Positions 1 through 8,277 of a stretch of 48,552 nucleotides of DNA are shown here, one piece after another; position 1 is the first letter of the stretch, and every line of letters begins with the position of its first letter. A program made the position numbers and the translations under genes. Source of the DNA: Syntrophaceae bacterium (GTDB lineage Bacteria > Desulfobacterota > Syntrophia > Syntrophales > Smithellaceae); the NCBI GenBank assembly GCA_009773315.1, contig WRPE01000021.1, forward strand, positions 1 to 48,552, read 5' to 3'. The notes under the pieces are model-generated. The model was not told the DNA's origin and made no database searches. It saw nothing but the letters and a program-made list of their open reading frames with translations.

Positions 1-81
1 AACCGCACGAAAAAAATTGCTTGGCAATTCACCACATCAGACGCCCGGATTAAGCTGAAACGCCTTTATCCGAATTTATAA
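1..81 (+). mobile_element. 3' end of an IS630-like transposase (cut by window edge)
   Basis: The first frame is open from the window edge and ends at TAA 79-81. It encodes 26 residues including WQFTTSDARIKLKRLYP, which I recognise from memory as the C-terminal tail typical of IS630-family transposases. Catalytic residues lie outside the window, so activity cannot be judged. The insertion lies only about 50 bp beyond the stop codon of the convergent NRAMP gene; the inverted-repeat end of the element should fall in 82-131, but without the other end I cannot define it. A small palindrome sits at 104-117. Confidence 0.6.
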
Positions 82-131
82 ACGTTACAGGGTACTAGCG
101 ATGCATTGAAGTCAATGAATGCCTGCACAGA

Positions 132-1391
132 TTAGAAAAAAGCAGAGACCACCATCGCGACAGACAGTCCGACCAGGATAATTACGGTTCCCCAGGAAAT
201 AACATTCATCAGCCTGCTATTGACATACTCACCCATGATGCGTTTGTCATTAATCAGAAACAGCATGAAAATTAAGACAAACGGCAGAAGGATTCCATTG
301 ATCACCTGAGAATGAAACATGATGGAGATCAGCGGCACATCCGGCAGGAGGATAATGCCCGCTCCCAAAAAGATCATCAGCGAGTAAAGACCATAAAACT
401 GCGGTGCTTCAACAAATTTTGTATTCAGACTGGATTCCCAGCCAAAGGCTTCACAAATGGTGTAAGCGGTGGAAAGCGGCAGAATCGAGGCGGCAAACAA
501 AGACGCATTGAGTAACCCGAAGGCAAACAAAAGCGAAGCGTGTGTTCCTGCCAGCGGCGCCAGTGCCAGCGCGGCGTCTTTTGCCGTTTCAATCTTGAGG
601 CCGTTTTGAAATAAGGTCACAGCGCAAAGCATGATAATAAAAAAAGCGACAACATTGACGGTGATGGAGCCGAAGATAACATCCATCCGGGCATATTTGT
701 AGCTTTCCGCTTTCAACCCTTTGTCCACGATTGATGATTGTAAGTAAAACTGCATCCAGGGCGCAATTGTTGTTCCAATGATGCCGACAGCCATGGTCAG
801 CATGCCCAAATCAAAATTCATATTCGGCGTTAGTGTCGCCTTGCCGATGATCGCCCAGTCGGGCTTAACCATAAATCCCGACACAATATAAGAAAGGTAA
901 AAGACACAAGCCACGAGAAATGCCTTTTCCACGGTCTTATAATTCCCCTTGGCCACCAGCCACCAGACAAAGAAAGCGCCTGCCGGAACGGAAATATATC
1001 TACTGACTCCGAAGATTTCCATACTGGCGGCAATGCCGGCAAACTCGCAGACTGTGTTTCCCAGATTGGCCAGTAGCAGAATAATCATCAGGTAAAAAGT
1101 AGTCCTTGCGCCGAAACGCTCCCGAATTAGATCGGAGAGTCCCTTGCCGGAAACGACCCCCATCCGGGCGCACATTTCCTGAATAATAATCAAAGCCACC
1201 GTTACAGGGATCAAAATCCACAGAAGACTTAATCCATAATGGGCGCCGGCCAAAGAATAGGTGGTGATGACACCGGCGTCATTATCGACATTGGATGTAA
1301 TGATCCCCGGACCGATGAAGGCAAAAAAGAGACCCACTTTCCATAAGCCGGTCTGCAATAGTTTTTTCCAAAACGTTCTTAATTTTTCCAT
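132..1391 (-). CDS. NRAMP-family (SLC11) transporter with altered metal-site motifs, possibly Mg2+-type
   Basis: A 419-residue inner-membrane protein with about 11 hydrophobic helices, the normal NRAMP length. The first helix starts GPGIITSNVDNDAG: the usual DPGN of helix 1 is replaced by DNDA (residues 36-39), keeping the Asp but losing the Asn. The helix-6 MPH motif is replaced by APW (in TTIAPWMQFYLQ), so the soft-metal-binding Met and the His are lost. In ordinary NRAMPs these residues select Mn2+ and Fe2+ over Mg2+; known Mg2+-transporting relatives (NRMTs) have lost the Met. The gene lies 27 bp downstream of a PRC/MgtE_N/CBS gene on the same strand, which also suggests magnesium. Family assignment is sure; the substrate is inferred. 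Confidence 0.85.
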   Translation of the reverse strand: MEKLRTFWKKLLQTGLWKVGLFFAFIGPGIITSNVDNDAGVITTYSLAGAHYGLSLLWILIPVTVALIIIQEMCARMGVVSGKGLSDLIRERFGARTTFYLMIILLLANLGNTVCEFAGIAASMEIFGVSRYISVPAGAFFVWWLVAKGNYKTVEKAFLVACVFYLSYIVSGFMVKPDWAIIGKATLTPNMNFDLGMLTMAVGIIGTTIAPWMQFYLQSSIVDKGLKAESYKYARMDVIFGSITVNVVAFFIIMLCAVTLFQNGLKIETAKDAALALAPLAGTHASLLFAFGLLNASLFAASILPLSTAYTICEAFGWESSLNTKFVEAPQFYGLYSLMIFLGAGIILLPDVPLISIMFHSQVINGILLPFVLIFMLFLINDKRIMGEYVNSRLMNVISWGTVIILVGLSVAMVVSAFF

Positions 1392-1418
1392 ATTCTCTTA
1401 CCGGTCTAAGCCCACTTC

Positions 1419-2483
1419 TTATTTTCCCAGCTGCGGAGCTACAACTTCTAAGAGATTTTTAAAGATGATTGTACCATGCATCTTTTCATTTTCATCAACG
1501 ACGGGTATGGCCGTTACTGCATATTTGGCAAACTGCTCGGCAATCGTATCACCTTTGTCATCCAGTTTTACCGAAACAACGCGCTCATCCATGATGTCTC
1601 CCAGCTTTTGATCTGCGCCGGCCAGAATCAAATCCCGCAGGCTGATGACGCCTTGCAGACGTTCTTCCTCATCCGTTACATAAACATAGTAAACCAGATC
1701 CGCATCGGCTGCCTCCCGACGAAATTCATCCAAGGCTTCCCGGACCGTCGTTTGCGGATGGAAGCTCAGGTAAGACGTCGTCATCATACCGCCTGCTTCC
1801 TGTTCCGGATGGGCCATGAGTTCCTTGACGTCATCGGCAATATCCTTTTCCATCTCCTTTAAAATGCCCTCCGCCTTGGCTTTCGGCAGATCTCCGATCA
1901 AGTCGACCGCTTCGGAAAGAGACATTTCCTCGATAATATCTGACGCTTTTTCTGAGTTGAGATCGTTAATCAGGCTGACTTGAATTTTCGGATCCGTCTC
2001 TTCGAGTGCTTCCGCTGCGGTTTCGACGTCCAGCGCCTGAAATACTGCGGAGCGCTGCTTAATATCGAGCTCTTCGAGAATATCCGCCAGATCAGCCGGA
2101 TGGATTTGACTCAACCGGTTTTGGGCTACATTCAACCGTAAAAGATCCGGCGAACTGAGCGGCTGGGTAAATTTCCAGGGAATAAGATGATTGGGTAATT
2201 TGTAATCAAACAACCCCTGCAAAATAGCGTCGAAAACTTTAATCAAACCGATACGGCGGATCAAGCCGCGAAAGCCGACATCCACGTGAACAAGATGAAG
2301 ACCATGTCGCGTCTTCAGAAACTGAAGATCATTGCCCCGTCTAATTTTGGCGCCATCCGTATCAACCACCTGCTTATCCAGAAGGGCATCTTTGAGCAGC
2401 ACCTCCCCTTCTCTTAAATGAAGCGCTGATAAATCCTGGATGGATGTTACGGAAACAGAGATGGTTTCATCCATGTCCACCAC
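1419..2483 (-). CDS. Soluble MgtE N-domain plus CBS-pair protein (3' part of a frame-split gene)
   Basis: This frame encodes a linker region, a helical MgtE_N superhelix (about residues 110-220, with repeats such as LEELDIKQRSAVFQAL and EEMSLSEAVDLIGDLP) and two CBS domains (about 220-350). It has none of the MgtE membrane helices, so it is a cytosolic regulatory module rather than a channel. In MgtE these domains sense intracellular Mg2+. The first possible start (GTG) lies inside what should be the middle of a PRC-barrel domain; the missing N-terminus is encoded in another frame at 2447-2680. Joining the two by a single -1 shift at the A7 run (2509-2515) gives a coherent protein of about 420 residues reading NPVVLPWNDVVDMDE across the junction. 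It probably regulates the NRAMP-like transporter downstream. Confidence 0.75.
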   Translation of the reverse strand: MVDMDETISVSVTSIQDLSALHLREGEVLLKDALLDKQVVDTDGAKIRRGNDLQFLKTRHGLHLVHVDVGFRGLIRRIGLIKVFDAILQGLFDYKLPNHLIPWKFTQPLSSPDLLRLNVAQNRLSQIHPADLADILEELDIKQRSAVFQALDVETAAEALEETDPKIQVSLINDLNSEKASDIIEEMSLSEAVDLIGDLPKAKAEGILKEMEKDIADDVKELMAHPEQEAGGMMTTSYLSFHPQTTVREALDEFRREAADADLVYYVYVTDEEERLQGVISLRDLILAGADQKLGDIMDERVVSVKLDDKGDTIAEQFAKYAVTAIPVVDENEKMHGTIIFKNLLEVVAPQLGK

Positions 2484-2680
2484 ATCATTCCAGGGGAGGA
2501 CGACAGGATTTTTTTCTGGGCAGATCTGAATATGATGCCGGTAACAATTGGATAAGGCTCTACAAACTCCGCGGTTAAATCATAAACGCGGCCCAATGTT
2601 TCGCCCGTGGCGCCAACAATATTTCTTCCCAGGATTTTGCTTAGAAACAAAAAAACCTGAGGTTCGCGATTAATCGCCAT
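2447..2680 (-). CDS. PRC-barrel-like N-terminal part of the split MgtE_N/CBS gene
   Basis: ATG 2680 follows a clear GGAGG ribosome site. About the first 57 residues (to SAQKK) resemble the first half of a PRC-barrel domain: SKILGRNIVGATGETLGRVYDL. After the lysines the frame degenerates into SSSPGMMWWTWMKP and stops, whereas the adjacent frame continues naturally into the MgtE_N/CBS protein. The break lies in seven consecutive A's (coding strand). It could be a sequencing or assembly error, a real mutation, or slippage on the A run; the sequence alone does not decide. There is no M-box-like structure in the 125 bp upstream. Confidence 0.7.
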   Translation of the reverse strand: MAINREPQVFLFLSKILGRNIVGATGETLGRVYDLTAEFVEPYPIVTGIIFRSAQKKILSSSPGMMWWTWMKPSLFP

Positions 2681-2804
2681 AGGTATTTCCTCCAGGTTGT
2701 CGATCTATATCAGCTATTATTTTCAAAGGAAAGCGTTTATGATTTTTTGCCATGGCATCAATACAGCGACGCTGTAAGGAGAGGAGCAGGCGTCATTTAG
2801 TATT

Positions 2805-4115
2805 TTAATCTTTTAGGGCTAAAGGGGGGGCTGGGGGGATTTTTTTACTGCCCTCGTAAAGTTCGTATTCGAGCAGGCGGCATTCGATCTCGCCGTTGTA
2901 AAATGTCAACCGCCTTTTCGTGCGCAGGCCAACTTTTTTAACGACGTCCAGATTGCCGGTGAAAATATAGCCGCGATAGCCCCGGCTGATGCTTTTGAAA
3001 AAATCGCCGCAGCCCTCGTAAAGCGTCTCCAAGCGTTGCAGGGTGCTGGGGTTGTTGCTTTTATGGGCAATGTCGGCGGCTTTGCGGAGAATGACTTTCT
3101 GTCCCGGCGCGATCTCTTTTCTGCGGATGGGCGAAGACGTCTTAATTTTTAAAGGTTCCATGCGTTCTCCGTAGGGAGGATTCATCATGATGACGCCGCC
3201 GCCCCCCGGTGTGGCTGTCTTTTCAAAAGGACAGGTCATAAATTCGATCAGGTGATCCACTCCCGCTGTCTTCGCGTTTTGGCTTGCCGCCTGCACCGCT
3301 TGCGGGTCAATATCCGTGGCAATGATTTTTGCCGGTAATGTTTTTTGGGAGTCATTACGGGCTTTTTTGCGCAGGTCCTGCCACAATTCGTAAGGAAAAT
3401 CTTTAATGTACATGAAGCCGTAATTGTTGCGCCCCAGCCCCGGTGCGCGATGCAGCGCCATCAGGGCCGCCTCGATAGCTAACGTGCCACTGCCGCACAT
3501 CGGGTTGACAAAGGGTGTTCGGCCCCGCCATCCCGTAGCGGCAATCAGCGCCGCCGCCAGGGTTTCCTGCATCGGCGCCGCCAGCGGAATCTTGCGGTAC
3601 CCGCGCATGGAGAGACGGTCTCCGGAGGTGTCGATATAAACCATCGCCTGATCATTGCGCCAGTAAACGTGAATAACGGCCTTGTCTTTTTCCGGGCCGG
3701 AATCCGGCCGGATGCCTGACTTTTCTCGAATCCGGTCAACGATGGCGTCTTTGGCCTTGAGGTTGGCATAGCGGGAATCGGTAACCAGCGGATTATCAAC
3801 GATGGACGTGACGCAAACATAAGCCTTTGGCCCGGAGTCGGAGAGGAGCGTTTCCCAGGGGATGGCGTTGATGTGTTCATAAAGAGCGCCGGGAGAGATG
3901 ACTTTGAATATTTGCAGTTGATACAAGACGCGCTGGGCTGTTCGCAAATGAAGGTTCAGCTGCATGGTATCGGTGAGCGTTCCTTCGGTTTGAATGGCCG
4001 TGTCAATTTCATGCAGGACCGGAAACCCCAATGCTTCAATTTCCGCCTTCAAATAAGGCGCAACACCCTTCGGGCAGGTGACCAGTATTCTGTTTTTCTT
4101 ATTCCAGATCGACAT
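2805..4115 (-). CDS. THUMP-domain 23S rRNA guanine-N2 methyltransferase, RlmL-like
   Basis: About 436 residues. An N-terminal THUMP/ferredoxin-like region (about 1-160, with the LRTAQRVLYQL segment) precedes a Rossmann SAM-methyltransferase domain with a VNPMCGSGTLAIEAAL SAM-binding loop and the catalytic MNPPYGER motif. This architecture matches the RlmL/YpsC family, which methylates guanine N2 in 23S rRNA (G2445 in E. coli). I chose ATG 4115 because AAAGG lies 8 nt upstream and the family normally begins with a short charged segment; a further upstream ATG at 4151 adds 12 unlikely residues. It follows proB by about 105 bp on the same strand. The RlmK-type second methyltransferase domain of the E. 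coli fusion is absent. Confidence 0.85.
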   Translation of the reverse strand: MSIWNKKNRILVTCPKGVAPYLKAEIEALGFPVLHEIDTAIQTEGTLTDTMQLNLHLRTAQRVLYQLQIFKVISPGALYEHINAIPWETLLSDSGPKAYVCVTSIVDNPLVTDSRYANLKAKDAIVDRIREKSGIRPDSGPEKDKAVIHVYWRNDQAMVYIDTSGDRLSMRGYRKIPLAAPMQETLAAALIAATGWRGRTPFVNPMCGSGTLAIEAALMALHRAPGLGRNNYGFMYIKDFPYELWQDLRKKARNDSQKTLPAKIIATDIDPQAVQAASQNAKTAGVDHLIEFMTCPFEKTATPGGGGVIMMNPPYGERMEPLKIKTSSPIRRKEIAPGQKVILRKAADIAHKSNNPSTLQRLETLYEGCGDFFKSISRGYRGYIFTGNLDVVKKVGLRTKRRLTFYNGEIECRLLEYELYEGSKKIPPAPPLALKD

Positions 4116-4221
4116 GGTGCAACCTTTAACACAGGATGTGGTAATTGGCAATCGATGACTGACTTCTTGATTTCAGGCGCGTTTTTGCGCAAGTTGTTGG
4201 ACAAGATTCTATGCTATCGGT

Positions 4222-5379
4222 TCAGCTTTTGATTCTCTTTGTATCGCCGGTAATGACCAGGTTGTCGCGATGAATCACTTCATCATAATCTTTGTGACCC
4301 AGAACGGAGAAAATCTGCGGTGTTTTCAAACCCAGAATTTTGCGGATGTCGCTGGCGCTGTAATTGACAAGCCCCTTGGCCAGCAGATTACCTTCGCCGT
4401 CCATGCAGTGAACGGGATCGCCTGTGTCAAACTCTCCTTCCACGGCGCTAATGCCGGAGGGCAAGAGGCTCTTGCCTTTGTCCAGTAGAGCCTTTTTTGC
4501 GCCGTCATCGATGATCAATCGGCCTCGCGGACGCAAGGTATTGGCGATCCAGTATTTTTTGCTGTTGAGCCGGGAGGTTTGCGGTAAAAACAGCGTGCCG
4601 ACTTCCTTTCCGGCCATAATATCCGAAAGAATTTTCTTTTTTTTGCCGGGCGCGATGATGCAGGGAATGCCGATGGAGGTGACTTTTTTGGCCGCGATAA
4701 TCTTGCTTTTCATGCCACCCGTGCCGACAGAAGATGTCTCGGAAGTGGCCATGCCTTCGATCTCATCAGTGATTTCGCAGACCAGTGGAATGAGCTTTGC
4801 TTTTTTGGATTGTGACGGATTGCAATCGTAAAGGCCGTCGGTGGCGGTCAGGTTGATGAATAAGTCGGCTTCGATGATGTTGGCGATCATCGCGGCCAGA
4901 TTGTCGTTATCACCGAATTTGATTTCATCCACGGCGACGGAGTCATTTTCATTGATGATCGGCGTCACGTGCCATTCCATCAGCGTCGAAAGCGTGTTGC
5001 GGATGTTGAGGTATCTTTGTCGATCAGTCAGATCCGAAAGTGTTAATAAGATCTGGGCGACAAAAAGGTTGTTTTTTTCAAAGGCTTTGGAATAAATGCG
5101 CATCAGGCGTCCCTGGCCGACGGCCGCCGCTGCCTGCTTTTCCGGGATGCTCTTGAGCTTTCCTGTGATGTTCAGACGATGTTTGCCCGAGGCAATGGCC
5201 CCGGAGGTGACTAGGACGATGGAGAAGCCTCTGCGCGTCAGGTCGCACATTTCCTGAACCAGGGCATCGATGATTTTCAGATCCAGCCCTTCAGAGCCGG
5301 TAAGCACCGCGGAACCGATTTTAATGAGTATCTTTTTGGTATGCGCCAGTGTCTCAAGACGTTTGCTATTCATGATCAT
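4222..5379 (-). CDS. proB: Glutamate 5-kinase ProB with C-terminal PUA domain
   Basis: 385 residues, the usual length for the two-domain form. An amino-acid-kinase domain (about 1-265) begins with ILIKIGSAVLTG and contains the ENDSVAVDEIKFGDND substrate/Mg2+ segment and the GTGGMKSKI nucleotide loop; a PUA domain (about 285-370) follows. It phosphorylates glutamate to glutamyl-5-phosphate, the first step of proline synthesis, and is normally feedback-inhibited by proline. The start overlaps the end of obg by 14 bp, so translation is probably coupled. proA, often next in this arrangement, is not in the window; an rRNA methyltransferase follows instead. Confidence 0.95.
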   Translation of the reverse strand: MIMNSKRLETLAHTKKILIKIGSAVLTGSEGLDLKIIDALVQEMCDLTRRGFSIVLVTSGAIASGKHRLNITGKLKSIPEKQAAAAVGQGRLMRIYSKAFEKNNLFVAQILLTLSDLTDRQRYLNIRNTLSTLMEWHVTPIINENDSVAVDEIKFGDNDNLAAMIANIIEADLFINLTATDGLYDCNPSQSKKAKLIPLVCEITDEIEGMATSETSSVGTGGMKSKIIAAKKVTSIGIPCIIAPGKKKKILSDIMAGKEVGTLFLPQTSRLNSKKYWIANTLRPRGRLIIDDGAKKALLDKGKSLLPSGISAVEGEFDTGDPVHCMDGEGNLLAKGLVNYSASDIRKILGLKTPQIFSVLGHKDYDEVIHRDNLVITGDTKRIKS

Positions 5380-6388
5380 CCGGGATATCCGTTTTGTTTA
5401 ACAGGGTAACCATTATTTTTATAATTTCCTGTGTTCCAACGCCTGTCACAGCAGAAAACGAATGCAGTATTATCCCCTTTTTTTTGAATCGCGCAACTTC
5501 TTTTTTAACCCGATCTCTTACATAAGGAAGATCAATCTTATTGATGGCCACGATTTGCGGCTTCGCCAGAAGCTCTGGATTGTAATGCCCGAGTTCATCG
5601 TTAATGGCTTTGAAGTTTTTCCACGCATCCACATTTGGTTCCATGGAAATATCAATGATGTGAAAGAGCAAAGACGTTCTTTCCACGTGTTTGAGGAACT
5701 GAATACCCATGCCCAGGCCTTCATGCGCTCCGGTAATCAGACCGGGAATGTCGGCCACAACGAAGCTTCGACTGTCCGCGTATTTGACTACGCCCAGATG
5801 TGGCGTGAGCGTGGTGAAAGGATAGTCGGCAATTTTGGGGCGGGCAGCCGAAACCCGCGAGATAAATGTGGACTTTCCCGCGTTAGGAAAACCGATGAGT
5901 CCCACATCCGCCAGCAGTTTGAGCTCCATCTTGAGCCAGCGTTCCTCGCCTTCGATTCCTTCCTGGGCAAAGCGCGGCGTCTGGTGCGTTGAAGATGTGA
6001 AATGGGCGTTGCCTTTCCCGCCGATTCCGCCTTTGGCCACGATAAAAGTTTGCCCCAACTCAGATAAATCGGCCAGGACTTTGCCGGTTTCAAAATCTTT
6101 CACAACAGTTCCTGGCGGAACAGTTACGATCAGATCTTCAGCGCCATGGCCGGTGCGGTTATTGCCGGATCCGTGTCTGCCATTTTTGGCGATCTGACGC
6201 TGCTGATATTTTAAATCCAGCAGGGTGTGATGGCTTCGATCCGCGCGAAAAATCACATCGCCGCCCTTGCCGCCGTCGCCGCCGTCGGGGCCGCCTTTGG
6301 GAACAAACTTTTCCCGCCGGAAGCTCACGCAGCCCGGACCGCCATGTCCGCCCTTCACAAATATCTTTGCTTCGTCAACGAATTTCAT
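5366..6388 (-). CDS. obg: Obg/CgtA ribosome-assembly GTPase
   Basis: 340 residues. The glycine-rich Obg fold (about 1-158, with repeated GGxGG stretches such as GGHGGPGCVSFRREKF) is followed by the GTPase domain: GFPNAGKST (G1), TTLTPHLG (G2), DIPGL (G3), NKID (G4) and SAVTG (G5). The C-terminal OCT domain seen in some Firmicutes is absent, as usual in Proteobacteria. Obg binds the 50S subunit late in assembly and responds to ppGpp. It lies downstream of rplU-rpmA, the standard order, but a strong hairpin with a T-run separates it from rpmA and probably lowers its expression. Confidence 0.96.
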   Translation of the reverse strand: MKFVDEAKIFVKGGHGGPGCVSFRREKFVPKGGPDGGDGGKGGDVIFRADRSHHTLLDLKYQQRQIAKNGRHGSGNNRTGHGAEDLIVTVPPGTVVKDFETGKVLADLSELGQTFIVAKGGIGGKGNAHFTSSTHQTPRFAQEGIEGEERWLKMELKLLADVGLIGFPNAGKSTFISRVSAARPKIADYPFTTLTPHLGVVKYADSRSFVVADIPGLITGAHEGLGMGIQFLKHVERTSLLFHIIDISMEPNVDAWKNFKAINDELGHYNPELLAKPQIVAINKIDLPYVRDRVKKEVARFKKKGIILHSFSAVTGVGTQEIIKIMVTLLNKTDIPDDHE

Positions 6389-6402
6389 AGGGTATCCAAA
6401 AC

Positions 6403-6429
6403 AAAAAGGCGCTTGATTTAAGCGCCTTT
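6403..6429 (-). terminator. Intrinsic terminator or attenuator between rpmA and obg
   Basis: A perfect 10-bp stem (6405-6414 with 6420-6429; arms AAAGGCGCTT and AAGCGCCTTT) with a 5-nt loop is followed on the minus strand by TTTTTGTTTT. As obg and proB lack an obvious promoter of their own, this is likely a partial terminator that keeps the abundant ribosomal-protein transcript from running fully into obg. Confidence 0.8.
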
Positions 6430-6455
6430 AAAATCTCCAGTATCCAGCTCATTTT

Positions 6456-6710
6456 TTATGAGGCGTAAACGCTGACCTTTTTTCGGGTTTTATCCAGTCT
6501 TTCATATTTTACAACGCCATTGATGAGCGCGAAAAGCGTGAAATCCTTCCCCAATCCGACGTTGTTGCCCGGATGAATTTTTGTTCCTACCTGCCGCACG
6601 ATAATGGACCCGGCGTGAATTTGTTCACCGCCATATACTTTGACGCCGCGTCTTTGCGCATTGGAGTCTCTACCGTTGCGGGAGCTTCCCTGACCTTTTT
6701 TATGTGCCAT
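6456..6710 (-). CDS. rpmA: 50S ribosomal protein L27
   Basis: 84 residues, normal L27 length. It starts [22 protein letters not shown], with the canonical N-terminal arm that reaches toward the peptidyl-transferase centre, and has the conserved [17 protein letters not shown] core. No Firmicute-type cleavable N-terminal extension is present. ATG 6710 is preceded by GGAGG. It lies 12 bp after rplU and is co-transcribed with it. Confidence 0.97.
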   Translation of the reverse strand: MAHKKGQGSSRNGRDSNAQRRGVKVYGGEQIHAGSIIVRQVGTKIHPGNNVGLGKDFTLFALINGVVKYERLDKTRKKVSVYAS

Positions 6711-6722
6711 GATGTCCTCCGC

Positions 6723-7034
6723 TTATATCGAAATCTTCTTTATTTTCATGCTGGTTAACTGCTGGCGATGCCCGGTCTTCTTGCGATAACCCTTACGTCG
6801 TTTCATTTTGCCGATAATCAGCTTCGGGCCTTTTGTCTGAGAGACGACCTCGCCGATCACTTTGGCGCCTTCCAAAAGAGGTTTGCCGATTTTGACAGCG
6901 TTATCACCAGACACCATCAGAACTTCGTCAAAAACAATCTCGGTTCCTTTGTCCCCAGCAAGTTTTTCCACAAACAAAACATCACCCTCGCTGACCTTGT
7001 GCTGTTTTGCTCCTGTTTTTATGATTGCGTACAT
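6723..7034 (-). CDS. rplU: 50S ribosomal protein L21
   Basis: 103 residues, the standard bacterial length. It begins [18 protein letters not shown] and ends with the basic [16 protein letters not shown] segment that contacts 23S rRNA domain I. First gene of the rplU-rpmA-obg-proB unit, with AAGGAT upstream of the ATG and a consensus sigma70 promoter a few tens of bases away. Confidence 0.97.
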   Translation of the reverse strand: MYAIIKTGAKQHKVSEGDVLFVEKLAGDKGTEIVFDEVLMVSGDNAVKIGKPLLEGAKVIGEVVSQTKGPKLIIGKMKRRKGYRKKTGHRQQLTSMKIKKISI

Positions 7035-7066
7035 ATACTTATCCTTAGTTAACGTTAAGAATGAAG

Positions 7067-7095
7067 CTTATAGACAAATCAAGCCTGTTTGTCAA
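7067..7095 (-). promoter_or_regulatory. Strong sigma70 promoter of rplU-rpmA-obg-proB
   Basis: On the minus strand TTGACA (7095-7090) and TATAAG (7072-7067) are separated by exactly 17 bp. The predicted start of transcription would lie about 25 nt before the rplU ATG, a short leader with no room for an elaborate regulatory structure. Confidence 0.85.
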
Positions 7096-7375
7096 TAAAA
7101 TTCAGCTGTCTCATGAACATTTTCCGAAGACATGCTGCAATGGTGTTAATGTGTTTATATTACTAGGATTATTATGTTCCAGGACGGAAGAAGTGAACAC
7201 GATATGGAAAAAAACCAAGCCAGCCGGGGAAGCCTGGCACAAGACAGATGCGGTATTTATTGGACTAATCAAGACAGGTAGGAGGGGGGAATAAATCCGC
7301 TTGCATAAAATAGAATCGAAAATGTAGTATGGGCCGGTAAATCATCCTGGAGATTACACAAGCAGAGGTAGATGG
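7096..7375. other. Divergent intergenic region rplU / mltB
   Basis: I see no convincing gene here. A small plus-strand reading frame (7061-7294) has no ribosome site and overlaps the rplU promoter. A weak plus-strand promoter may serve mltB: TTGCAT 7301-7306, 18-bp spacer, TAGTAT 7325-7330. A modest hairpin (arms GCCAG and CTGGC) lies near 7215-7232. Confidence 0.4.
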
Positions 7376-8245
7376 GTGAAAAAAAAATTCATATACCTGA
7401 TCATCTTAGCCACTTTTTTATTGCTGTCCGCGCCTTTTGGCTTCGCCAGCGAGCCACAACGGCGGTTGGTCGAAGAATTGCTGATTGCGGAAGGACTCGA
7501 TCCGTCCCAAGCGCACAGAATCATGCAGGATTCCCGCGTATTCGTCCGTCCGGATATCGTCATAAAAAACCTTTTCTTTTCCAGTCCGAAAGGAACAGCC
7601 GGGAAACCCGATGTCATGGCGGTTGATCCGCGGCAGATAAAAAAGGGAAGAATTTTTATGAAAGAGAATGCCGATGTTTTATCCGCAGTGGAAAATCTTT
7701 TTGGCGTATCGCCTCGGATCATCACGGCCATTCTAATTATCGAGTCCAAGCTGGGATCCTATCCGATGCCCTATAACGTGGTTAACGCTTACGCCAATCT
7801 GGCCTTTTTGCTGGATCCGGGCTATCTGAAAGAAGTGCAGGATCGTTACGCGGTAGCTTATCCGCAGCTGCTGGACGACGCCACCATCGCCCGATCTAAA
7901 CGAAAAGCGAAGTGGGCGGTAGGCGAGTTGTGTTATCTTGTTCATATCGCCAATCACCTGAACATCGATCCCTTGAGTATTTCCGGGTCATTTGCCGGGG
8001 CACTGGGACCGGCGCAATTTATACCTTCTTCTTTTTGGATTTTTGGTATCGACGGCGACCGGGACGGTATGGCCAATCCCTTTAATATGACGGACGCGAA
8101 CCTCAGCATGGGTCATTATCTAAAGAAACACGGCTGGCGGGAGGATGCTCCCCTTGCGCAAAAGCGCAAGGCGCTCTGGTTTTACAACCGCAGTGACGTC
8201 TACGTGAATACGGTTATGATGATCTATGAACAATTGGGGCGGTAA
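7376..8245 (+). CDS. Periplasmic lytic murein transglycosylase, MltB family
   Basis: 289 residues with a Sec signal peptide (residues 1 to about 25, charged KKK then a hydrophobic stretch, ending GFAS). It has no lipobox, so it is probably soluble rather than anchored like E. coli MltB. The SLT_2 catalytic domain contains the Glu of the IIESKLGSYP motif (E123, aligned with the MltB catalytic Glu) and the conserved GALGPAQFIPSSF and DGDRDGMANPFN motifs. It cleaves peptidoglycan with formation of 1,6-anhydroMurNAc. The start is GTG with GAGG nearby. Monocistronic and convergent with the carboxyltransferase gene, 32 bp away. Confidence 0.9.
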   Translation: MKKKFIYLIILATFLLLSAPFGFASEPQRRLVEELLIAEGLDPSQAHRIMQDSRVFVRPDIVIKNLFFSSPKGTAGKPDVMAVDPRQIKKGRIFMKENADVLSAVENLFGVSPRIITAILIIESKLGSYPMPYNVVNAYANLAFLLDPGYLKEVQDRYAVAYPQLLDDATIARSKRKAKWAVGELCYLVHIANHLNIDPLSISGSFAGALGPAQFIPSSFWIFGIDGDRDGMANPFNMTDANLSMGHYLKKHGWREDAPLAQKRKALWFYNRSDVYVNTVMMIYEQLGR

Positions 8246-8277
8246 AAAAACGTCCCAGAGACACGTGTTCTTTTCTC

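Noticed and set aside
2681-2804. Possible Mg2+-sensing leader (M-box) ahead of the MgtE_N/CBS gene
   Set aside because: The space is only about 125 bp and shows no M-box helices; only a small palindrome (2763-2775) is seen.
4222-5379. Expected proA next to proB
   Set aside because: The gene following proB is an RlmL-like methyltransferase; no glutamyl-phosphate reductase is in the window.
7229-7245. TGGCAC...TGC resembling a sigma54 -24/-12 promoter
   Set aside because: The distance between the GG and GC elements is two bases too long.
7061-7294. Small plus-strand reading frame between rplU and mltB
   Set aside because: No ribosome site; it overlaps the rplU promoter and shows no recognisable motif.
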